The notes under the pieces: model-generated
Databases searched by the model: none
Told to the model about the DNA's origin: nothing
Seen by the model: only the letters and a program-made list of their open reading frames with translations
Origin: Chromera velia
Taxonomy: Eukaryota; Sar; Chromeraceae
Reading direction: 5' to 3'
Length of the DNA stretch: 30,593 bases
Assembly (NCBI GenBank): GCA_018398765.1
Contig: JAHBMJ010001065.1
Location: 5,759 to 36,351, forward strand
Translations under genes and position numbers: made by a program
Shown: in pieces, positions 1-13,301 of the stretch
Numbering within the stretch: position 1 is the stretch's first letter
Layout: the number at the start of each line of letters is the position of its first letter

Positions 1-543
1 CCCCTCCCGCCTCGACGAACCTTTCCTTTCTTCTCACCCTTCACTGTCTGCACTCACTTACTTACTCTTCTGGCTTTATTTAACTCGACTTGTCTTGTCT
101 ATCTCTCAATCTTGATCGACACATCAAGAAAGAAAGAAGCAACGAAAGAAAAAAAGAAACAAAATGAATTAACAGAAGGAATGAAGAGAACTGAACAGAA
201 GATCGATCAGGGCATTGGGCGGGCAAGACTTTAATTTCTTCTTTCTCTCGATGCTTGATATATCACGCCAGTCAAGCAAGTCATTCTTCCAATCCTTCTG
301 ACTTCAGCAGACGGTGGGTTGCTTTTTATTTCTTCTTGCGATGTTCTTTCATTCTTCTTCCCCTCTTGATTCTTTCTTTCATTTCTCCCCTCCATTCAGC
401 GGGACGCCGCTTTGACATCAATTTCCCTGTCCTCCTCTTCGTGGGACCAGCCCTGTGCCTCCTCCAGAATCTCCCTCGACTTCTCACTGTTCAGAGTGCG
501 GATGCACAGAGTCGCCGTCGTGCCCGTACTGCACGCACACACA

Positions 544-575
<32 letters not shown>

Positions 576-894
576 AGGGGGGGGGGAGCTTTACTGACAG
601 ACCCAACAGCCCGACTTTCTGCCTCGTCTCTCTCTTTCGTTCTTTTCACCTGTCAGTCTTTCTTTCGGGAAAAAGGACCGGCCAGCAGCCGACACAATTA
701 AATCTACCATCGTCCTTCTTCCTCCATTCTTTTTCTCTGCTCTCTTTCCTCCCTCCCTCCTTCCCTCTTTTCCTTCCGTCAATAAACCAAATGAGAAAGG
801 AAAGAACAACTCGGGAGAGTGTGAGTAAGGGTGACAGACCTCCGATCGATCGATCGATCGATCAACGCATGAAAGAATGAATGAAAGGGAGGAG
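1..894. other. Intergenic low-complexity DNA
   Basis: I see no gene here. The stretch is pyrimidine-rich on the plus strand and holds a CA tract running into a GA tract (about 537-576) and a GATC tetranucleotide run (about 843-864). Open frames across it read as Ser/Phe/Leu-rich or Arg/Glu-rich low-complexity peptides and match no family I know. It lies downstream of the kinase gene's stop codon and may include that gene's 3' untranslated region. Confidence 0.6.
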
Positions 895-3800
895 TCAGAA
901 GGAGGATTGTTGACCAAATTGCCTGCCCTCTTTCTTGAGCCTACCAAACTTTGTTTCTTGCGGCGCCCCTTCCTTCCTTTCTTCCTTCCTTCCTTTCTGC
1001 CAACTGAAATGACACCACGAAAATGATCGAAGCTGCATGATACTCATACACCTACGAGCCATCAAATAGGTGTAAATGCACCCTCTCTGTCTACACAACA
1101 TACGCACCCGAAAAACCCGCACAGCACTACCCTTTCCCCCCCCATTCCCCCAACCATCCACCCACTCACCCTTCTTCCGACTGGACTTCCAGCAGGCCAC
1201 CAAGGTACCGAGCATAGGACCGCGCTAAGGGAAGCCCCACCCCGAAACCAGCCAACGGATCCAGCCCTCCGCCGTTTGCCGACGAGGAGAAACCGTTGCA
1301 GCCGTTTTTCGTCTCACCGCCTCTCCCGTTGGAGGAAGAGGAAGAAGCGTAGGGAGAGATGTCAATGGGCTTTGCGGAAGTGAATCCGAATCTCCAGATT
1401 TTAGGCATCACCTCTTTCGGAATCCCACCGCCGCAGTCTGCCACCCGAATCCGAAGACACTCGGAGGCCCCCGACGAATCCGGAATAGAGGCGGGGCAAT
1501 GATCCACGAAGATCCGCACCTGCAAGCAGAGAGGCAGGCAGCAAGAGAGGAATGCAGACATGCTCGTGCGCAAGGAAAACAAAAACGGGAAGGACTCCTC
1601 TGCTACTCTTACGTCCTCGATGCCGCTGCATGACGACTACTAACAGTGATTGACACAAAGAAAGCAGAGCACACAAGACAAAAGAGTGCCGAAGACCATC
1701 GAAGGCAAAAGAGAGAGAGAGAGAGAGAGGGAGAAAGAGCAGACGCTCCGTAATGAAAGAAGGGGATCAAAGGTCCCTCCAGACAGACAAGACTCACAGA
1801 GAGACAGCCAGAGGATGTGCAAGAGAACAGCTTCCTTCCTTCCTTCCTTCCTCCCTGCCTTCCAGGCTAGATGGAGCCAATGAATGATTTATTCATTCAT
1901 TCGCATAAAATGGAATGGCACGATGATGGACTCACTGTCGGCATTCCGTTTTCGGCAGCCTTGAGTCTCTCGGAGGTAGACGAGCACACAGACCCGCCCA
2001 AGTTGGGTCTGTACACCACAGTCTGCCCTCCAGAAGAAAGAGAGACTACCAGGGGGTCTCCCTCATACTCCTCATTCTCTTTAGGCGCAGAGGAAGAGGA
2101 AGAGGGAGACTGCTGGGAAGGCCTTTTGTTCCACGGGCTCTGCGGCGTTTTGTGCCCGTGGGTTTCCACGACTGCCCTGAGCGAATTTTTAAGAAGCTCA
2201 AACATCTGCGGGCAGACAGACAGAAACATGTTTCTTCTTCTCCCTTCTGAGGGAAAACAAGAAAGAAGAAACGGGGGCTTGAATAATCGAACGTCTTGCA
2301 CCGTTCACTCACAGCAGAGTAGCTAGATGGCGCACTTGAAAGAAAGACTGCCTCTTGCTCCCTCTCGCCCCCGCAGAAACGAAGAAACAAACAAAAGAAT
2401 GTGATGATAAATCAACTTTGGGCTTCTTTCTCCGTCCTTCTGACAGAAAAGAAATTAATGTTTCGTTTCTTTTCCCTCCTTCCCTTCAGGCTGATACACA
2501 GAGAGGCAGGCAGACAGGAATGAAGACTGACAATGTAGTAGAGATACTGGGGGAGATACGCCATCTGCAGATCTCGCGAGGGGTCTCTTACCTGCACTCA
2601 TTCATTCAATTCATTCATTCGTTTTTGTCCAACCCCCCCCCCCACCACCACCACCAACACACACAGACACGCATGCAAACGCGCACGCGCACACAGATAC
2701 GCCCACGCACGCTCACACAGACAGATAGATACAGGCACTTGCCTTTGTTTGTTGCGTTTGTTCTATCAAAAAGGAACGCCAGGTCCCCTCTGCTACTGAA
2801 ATGAAACGCTCAGTCGACTGCAGATGGTTCTCTAGAAAGAAATTTAAACGGCAGGGAGTCTGCATGACTTCAAACGGCTGGCCTTGCCTGGCTTTCACTT
2901 TGTGGCGTCCGCATCCGAGCGCATTTCACCCTTCTTCAAAAGCTGTTCTGTACTGAATGTGACGAGGCGTCATTTCACACAGACAGAGAAAGCGGAAAAG
3001 AAAATACAATCAAAAATACTGTACCGCTCGAGGTGGCAGTCAAAAATAAAAAAAGGTAGAAACACGCTGCTGCAGGTGCACGGACTGACTGACCACCACA
3101 TCTACATTAGGAGCCTTCCCAAAGTGATGCCGACAGAGCTCTTGCGCGTCCCCAACGCACTGTTGCACGACGCCCACAGGGTCGCACTGCAGGTCAACCA
3201 TTCCGTTCGGCCTCAGAGACTGGTGCACGACCAGCCACTGCTCCCTGAGGAAAGAAGAACCTATGCGGTTGAGGACAAATAAATCAAGAAACCGATCCAT
3301 CTCCGCTGCGGAGAATCGCCTACCAGCCGCGATCTGCAGGGCTCGATATTTCTGCATTCCCGCAATAACCAATGGGATGATCTTCGCGTGCCTCCCCTGT
3401 TGCGCATACAGCACGTGTGCGAAGTTCGAGACGTCTGCTTCCTGCTGCATTCCCCCGTGCAGGACGTCATCCAGCCGCAATTCCAGGAAACTCTGGGAGT
3501 AAATGTCCCTCGTTTCCTCCAACTCGGCCACCTCCCTGTACCCAGACAGGGAGTCGATCTGCTGAATCCTCGCAGCCAAACGTCGGGGTAGCTCGGAACT
3601 GCAAAGAAGAGAAACAAATCAACACACAAATGTATGTCGACCGAAAAACTACGGCCAGCCACTTTAGCGCTTTCCGCGCACAAGGTAACCTGCATTGCCT
3701 TGCTGCACCCACGAAGCTTGGATGGTCAGGCAGCACTTGCTTGAGCTGCACGCCGTGTCAGGAACTCACTCAGTTGAGCAAAGAGTTGCATGCCGCGTCG

Positions 3801-4516
3801 AGGCAGCAGCCTGCCAAATGACTTCGTTGCATCCTAGCGCTCCGTGCGTCATTCATTGAGTAAGAAAGAGAATGGCCCCTCCAAACGGCCTCTTTGGAGA
3901 TCAGGCAGGGCAGCAAGATCGCAACAGCCCCCCTCCAGTTAACATACGTGAAGTGCATCGTCTAGACCCGCACATCTGCGGTGCGTTTTTCTATGAAAAA
4001 GACTGGAGACGCGCGAACTCAACATGCATCAAGGTCTGACTGACGCACTCGACTTGTTGTTCTTCCACACCGCTCCTTTTCTTATCGTGACTCACACAGT
4101 TGGAAAGAAGGCAAAGAGCACTCGCTTACTGACCGGAGAAACGACGCAGCCTTCGGGAGGTCTCTGACAGAGAGCATGGAGCGAAAGAACTGCGGACGTG
4201 GTTTGAGAGCTGCGTAGTCCGCAACCTGAGAGTCCATCATCCGGGCGTTCACGAAGAAGGAATGGTCCCCCGGCCCGTGTAGACCTACGGGCATCATTCC
4301 GGGGTTGCTTCCTACTGCTGCTCCTTTTGACTTGTCTTTCCATGAAATCATGCTAGGAGGCAGCTGCTGCAGGTCGGGCGCATTCCTTGTTGCCGAAAGT
4401 GACTGTGCTATACTGCTGAGTGCGCGGCAGCCAGCAGGAAGCAGGGCAGATTTTCCATGTAATGAGAGGGAGAGGGAGGAAGAGAGAGGAAACAAACGAC
4501 GTACGGAAGCCATCAT
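895..4516 (-). CDS. Mitochondrial 2-oxoacid dehydrogenase kinase (PDK/BCKDK family), six exons
   Basis: This kinase family phosphorylates the E1-alpha subunit of pyruvate or branched-chain 2-oxoacid dehydrogenase in the mitochondrial matrix and switches the complex off. Proposed exons on the minus strand: 4516-4134, 3598-3094, 2591-2532, 2205-1936, 1519-1170 and about 1084-895 (585 aa; family members are usually about 400). The first four junctions are in phase and restore family motifs. Residues 1-45 are Arg/Ser/Leu-rich, like a mitochondrial presequence. Seen: the helical-domain motif FLRSELPRRLAARI (about 126-139); the GHKL N-box ELLKNSLRAVVETH (319-332); ADCGGGIP (433-440), where DRGGG is usual; and the glycine-rich G-box GFGVGLPLARSYARYLGG (497-514). 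Extra length comes from a Ser-rich insert after the N-box and a Ser/Gly-rich ATP-lid region (about 463-492). The helical-domain His normally found after a Gln is Trp249. No C-terminal DW motif is seen. Exon 6 (motif GCIYTYL) is the weakest part; its acceptor could shift by a few codons. I cannot tell PDK from BCKDK. Confidence 0.88.
2630..2710. repeat. Poly-C / CAC / CA-rich simple repeat in kinase intron
   Basis: A C-run followed by CAC triplets and irregular CA/CGCA repeats. It lies just upstream, on the minus strand, of the acceptor of the 60-nt third exon of the kinase gene. It has no coding potential. Confidence 0.7.
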
Positions 4517-4931
4517 TCTGGTTGAAAGGAGAGAAAGATTGACGGAAGCATATGAAGCAACCAGTTTGGTGCTTTGGTTAAGTAGATTCAATCCCGTTTT
4601 GTCTCGCAAGCGAAATGGTTCGACTATGAAAGACTGCTGAGAAGCTCATTTGCTTCGGTCTCATACTCTTTGTTCACTGCATTTTTACTTGACTGCACAG
4701 CGGTGGGAAAGACGAAAGAAGCTCTTAATTAGTCAAGAAAGTGCTGATCAGATGGTCACGACTTAATTGCATGTGTCTGGACGTACGTCAGTGACAATCC
4801 GTCACATCAGAGTGGCCCCGGAAAGTGTCTGGGAAAAAAAGACGGCCTTTGAATATCGCAGTTCGCGGCGCTCGCACGGACTGACTATTCGGATTTGCTA
4901 CAGGAATAATTGCATACCGGCCGGGGCCCTA

Positions 4932-4984
4932 TAAGCGAGGGCTTCAAGTCGACGCGTCGAAAATACTTCAAGACGCCTCGCTTA
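4932..4984. repeat. Nested inverted repeat with central palindrome
   Basis: TAAGCGAGG at 4932-4940 is perfectly complementary to CCTCGCTTA at 4976-4984. Between them lies the perfect 12-bp palindrome TCGACGCGTCGA (4949-4960), and CTTCAAG occurs as a direct repeat on both sides of it. It sits about 420 bp upstream of the kinase start codon. It could be a protein-binding site or an RNA hairpin; the sequence alone does not say. Confidence 0.6.
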
Positions 4985-6354
4985 GTATGATCTGACAAGA
5001 CTTGCACACTGAGGCTGTGACCGAGCTTTCTCTGGCCCGATTCCTGGTCCATCCACGCCTCTATATCTGGTTTCCAAGGTGCTCGTGACTCACGTCACTG
5101 CAGGCTCCTCGCAGAGCTGTTCGCTCAATTTCTGGAGGTCATTCCGGGACGGGAAAAAATTGACTGACCTTTATTGAAAAATTGAGGCATGTTCTCCAAG
5201 CTGCTTACTTTCAGCCCCTACCGACACGATGGAACCGGTCTCCGCTTCCTCTGCAGGCTTTTCACCGTCATCTTTCCAGAGAAGGTGGTGACCTTGCAGA
5301 TGGACTTCGGATGGATGGATAGAAGGGTGGAAGGATGGATGGCTGCGCTTTTGCAGGCTGAAGTAGATATTTGTATCCCTCGGAGACGGTTAGCGAAGTC
5401 GACTCGACGCATGGCCCGGTAGCGCAGAGTTGCTGTTTGACGAGCAGATCGCAGAGGGAAGCTTGGAGTATCGGTGAGTGCATATCGATTCAGGAGGAAC
5501 TGTCGCAAAGAATTCCTCGATCGGACCTGCCCGCCTGCCCGCCTGCCTGGCTGCCTACTTACTTGTCCGACTGACGTAGCGTGTGTGTCTGCCTGCCTGT
5601 CTTCCTGTCAGTATAAAAAATGATCAGCAACGGGTCAAAATGGTTGCGCCTTTCCGACCTTACCCTTTGCCTGTTTGTGGGTCGAGAAACTGCTCCTGAT
5701 TAATTGGTTTAGCAGTTCATCGCATGGGCATGTCACAAGGCGCTGCATGTTTCTTATTTCGTTATAATCTCTTCTTCCACGATGATTGATGAGCAAAGGA
5801 CGAAAGGGCTTGCTGTTTTTCTTTGTTTCCCTTCACCAAGAAATGCAAACCCGTGCAAATCTCATACCGAGGCAGAGGACAGAAACTGCACAAAAAATTC
5901 GCTCCTAAACCTCTTTCCAAACCAACCTTCCTTCCTCAAATTTATTCTCACCAAGCAAAGAGAGAGAGAGCTACTGCAGTCGAGTCATGCATGCGCAGCT
6001 GGTAACGAGAGTCCGACACCCCCGAGTTCTTTGACGTTGCCTCCTTGGGAGATTCATTTTTTCATTCTTTGTTGCTTCACACCTGTGTGCAGGCAGTTGG
6101 CGAAACCAGACTCTCAGAAGGACGAGAAAGGAAGCATTCTCAGGGTCATTATTCATGCACTTTGTTCTCTTCTGTCTACAGGAGGAGAAATTCTGAAAAA
6201 AGGAATTAAGGAGAACGAACAACCCCGCATTTGAACAAGAAGACACTTTGAGTTGCACCGGCTGAAAGCCCGTCGACCTTTTTCAAAAATACCAGTCAGT
6301 CGGACAGGTTCAAGATAAGCCTCCACGACCTTCTTTTTTCTCATTCGCTTGCTT

Positions 6355-6570
6355 TCCGCTTTTTTTCAGATTTCTTTCCGATCACTTTCCGTTTCCTTTC
6401 CGAATCCGTTCCTTCCGACTTCTTTCCGATTCCTTTCTGTTTTCGTTTCGATTTCTTTCCGCTTTCTTCCGTTTTCTTTCCGATTGCTTTCCGCTTTCTA
6501 TCCGATTTCTTCCCAGATTTCTTTCCGTTTCCTTTCCATTTTTTTGCTGATTCCTTTCCGATTGCTTTTT
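6355..6570. repeat. Degenerate TTTCCG-type minisatellite
   Basis: About twenty imperfect copies of a roughly 10-bp unit of the form TTTCCGNTTC run head to tail. On the minus strand this reads as an open, Arg/Lys/Glu/Ser-rich frame, which the repeat alone can explain. Confidence 0.75.
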
Positions 6571-6959
6571 CCTGTATACTCGCTCTACTTCGTAACCTTC
6601 CCCTTCCGGGATTTTTTCTTCTCCGACTTCTTCGTCTACCTCCAATTCAGACTGCTCTGACGGTCCAGCTGTCATGGCCCCGTTTGTAACTGGCTGTTCT
6701 TCCTCCATCCTCCTCTTTTCTTCTTCTCGTCCCCCCAGGGGGCGGGAGGAGGGGGATGAAGAGCTAATAGGAGCTAGAAAAAGAGGACAACGAAGGGACT
6801 GCCCTTTCAAGCACCTGCGCTTGTTTCTGTTCCTATTCTGTTGCCTTCTCTGCCATTTCGTCACTCGTTTTGAGGTCCCGACTGTATGAGGGTTTCATCC
6901 CGCCATCTTCTTACTACTTTCCGTCTCTGTTCTCCTGGTCTCTTGAGCACCAGGGTCGA

Positions 6960-8480
6960 GTTCAACCCCACTTGCTCAATTAGATAAGGCCCTAAGGTTT
7001 CCCAGTCTAATAATCTAAGACCGTGCAAACCTCTTAAGCTAGAGTAACTTATAGATCGTTCATAACATAGGTGCTCTAGATGTCTGGTTTGGAGACGGTG
7101 TGAAGATCAGGATGCTCGAAGATGTGACCTCCAAAAAGTTACATACGATTTTCATGGAGATGTAAAAAAAATTGGAAATATATACTAAATCTCCCTAAAA
7201 ATCTCCCAACGTTTATAACTTTTTCTAAATATTCAACAACTTTAAACAAAGCTTAAAAACGTAACTAGCGAGTTAAATTTAGTTAGTTAACGAGTTAATA
7301 AAACCCCTTACATATCTACACTAATCACCCTGGTCACTCCCTACTTATAAGTAGTGATAGAAGTAAAACAGTCGTGGGATTAACTTACTAACTTACAAGT
7401 TATCATGTTAAATAAGGATTAAATAAGGAATAATGATAGATGAGTACTAACATGAAGCTAAGCTTACTAACTTACAAGCAGCACCATCATTAAGCTTCAA
7501 AATTTGATCTGATTTTACTTAATACCAGTCTGGGACCTTAGCAACAAAACAAGGTTTGCTATACATGTGCTGGGCGTTTTTCTAAATAAAAGAGACCAAT
7601 TCACAACAAATTAATAAAAAGGCATGCAAGTACCTAATATGGCCTAACGGAACCAAACTTTGAGTGTTTTATCTTCTGCAAGACAGAATTATGACTTAAA
7701 GTTCAAAGTGCATAGCGAAAGTAGGATCCCTCATATTCTCTTCATTTATCATTCTTTATTTTTCTTTCTTGTACGGCTTTTGCTGAATTTGTTTCCTTTT
7801 GCACTTAGTTACGTAGTTTTTAAGGCTTTTGACAATATCTGAAGCGAACTTTGTGTGACCGTTGACTCATGGTTTGCATGGCTTCGTAACGCTTTGTAAA
7901 CCTTCGTTCAAGAGCATTGGTCTGAGGAAGTACCTTAGTACCCTACTGTAACAATTAAAAGATCGAAGTCTAGATCGAAGTGTACACGTCTATTTATGTC
8001 TGTGTGGCCTTTTAGTTTTTTTAAATGCATGCATAAAGCTGTATATACATGCATGCATGGTTAAATGCGGTTGATAAACTTCAAGTTGGTTAGACAAAAT
8101 TTACAAGTTGACTCGGAGTTATAAGCAATGATGGATAAACCTCCTTGCCAAACTTGGCTTACTAACTTACAAGTAGCTTCATTATATGATGACATGATGG
8201 AAGACATCTTGTCAAGCAAAACCTGCTAACTGGTTCATCATGTTTAACTGCAGTGACCGGGGTAATTCCACACCATCTCTAGAACTATCTGCATCATCTT
8301 AACTAGAGCCTGAGTAATGTTCTTAAATTTATAAAGCCAGGTTCTTCAAAACACTTTAAAGTTTAAGTTCCAAAATTACTATTACATTAATTGGCGTAAT
8401 ACTTAAGCAAATCAACTGCCTATTGCTAGTTAGCTAAAAATTAATTGATGCTCTATGAGTTGATATCCAGCTAGCTCTGG
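6960..8480. other. AT-rich island 1, no gene seen
   Basis: Composition shifts sharply to AT-rich, with stops in all frames. The 16-bp string CTTACTAACTTACAAG occurs exactly at 7384-7399, 7463-7478 and 8159-8174. I see no transposase or reverse transcriptase frame and no long terminal or inverted repeats. It may be a decayed non-coding repeat element. Confidence 0.55.
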
Positions 8481-8653
8481 ATATGGATGACGGCGCATCA
8501 TAGTCATAGTCATCGTCATAGAGTTGATATGTACAGTGTCACACTGGTTGAAACACAAATTGCCACACACTGTCCTGCAAACAGGCAAGTCTGCGACACC
8601 GAATATACAAAGAACAGTGCCACCTGGTCCTTCGCTTTGAGGGATTCAGGCGA

Positions 8654-12407
<3,754 letters not shown>

Positions 12408-12634
12408 CCCGAAATTCTGTGAGGGGGCGTGTGTGTGTGGAATATTTCAAAATTGCTCTCTTTGCGGAAATCAAGCCAAAATCTGACTCTGTGGTGTCAC
12501 CAATCTTTATGTTGTGTGGGTCGGCAGTTTAGTTCGCTTCAGATCGCTTTAATTCATGCATGTTTGGACAGAAATCTTGAATGTTTTGTCAATTCGGAGG
12601 ATCGAAGTATGGCGGGCTTTCAATTGTGCGAAGG

Positions 12635-12735
12635 CCTCCGCGGGCCCGGGGCCCGCGGGGCGGGGCGCGCGGGGAGGCGCGGAGCCCGAGGCCCGCGCGC
12701 GCGGGAGCGCCCTATAGCTCGCCGCGATCTCGCCG
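12635..12735. other. Very GC-rich block with hairpin
   Basis: About 100 bp of almost pure G+C, flanked by AT-rich DNA. It includes the near-palindrome at 12639-12657 (arms CGCGGGCCC and GGGCCCGCG around one base). It lies about 230 bp upstream of the phosphodiesterase-fold start codon, so a promoter-type CpG-rich element is possible. No RNA gene is recognised. Confidence 0.45.
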
Positions 12736-12759
12736 CAGGGCTGATTTCTTACTAATCAC

Positions 12760-13290
12760 CTCTATAAAAGAAAACGGCGATAGTGTTCTAAGGCACCACT
12801 AGATCACCTAGTAAGTCACTTATAAGTGTAGTAATACTAGGTCAGTTATCATTTAAGCCATAATTACTCTTTAAAAACGTTCATTTTTAAAGGAATTTAG
12901 ATGATCAGATTATATGTCTGAATCTAGGTCTGAATAGTATACCAAATATAGTTGCATGAATACCACTAAATTCTCTAGAAAATTCTCTGAAATTTTAAAG
13001 AATTGAAAACATTAATTTAACGGAAATTCTGATTATAATTGTGACTAAAAATTCTGTGCACACTTAACGTTTACCTGGTATTCTAGGCTAATTTCTAGCA
13101 TTATATTAGAGAGTCAAGACCATCAAGTCGGCGATTATTAATTTTTTTTTTTTAATGAATCTTCACGTGCAAAAACGATCTTTGTCACACTAACAGTGCT
13201 GCAACACTTAAATTTGTGACATAATTCAAAGTTATTATTTTTTTTCATTCTAATGATTCTTTTTTCGTTTTATATGCAGGTTTTCTAAGC
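12760..13290. other. AT-rich island 2
   Basis: AT-rich and stop-filled, with no gene seen. It ends just past the stop codon of the agmatinase gene at 13302 and may therefore include that gene's 3' untranslated region. Confidence 0.5.
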
Positions 13291-13301
13291 CGAATTTAAG
13301 T

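Larger units (their letters stand above)
4517..6900. other. Intergenic region upstream of the kinase gene
   Basis: No gene is recognised. The part nearest 4517 should hold the kinase promoter and 5' untranslated region. It contains one copy (4814-4825, inverted) of a 12-bp motif that recurs at 15973-16399, and a nested inverted repeat at 4932-4984. The open frames (for example 5189-5422 and 5782-6234 on plus) have no domain-like composition. Confidence 0.5.

Noticed and set aside
5189-5422. 77-aa plus-strand frame starting MFSKLLTFSPYRHDG
   Set aside because: Short, no domain, internal GGAT-type repeats, and no supporting splice or neighbour context.
6382-6864. Arg/Lys/Glu-rich 160-aa frame on the minus strand
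   Set aside because: Half of it is the TTTCCG minisatellite. The upstream part (around EVDEEVGEE) looks somewhat protein-like, but its only early start codon is non-ATG and no family fits.
6950-6990. tRNA-like B-box (AGTTCAACCCC)
   Set aside because: The neighbouring bases do not pair into a T-arm, and no acceptor stem or anticodon arm can be drawn.
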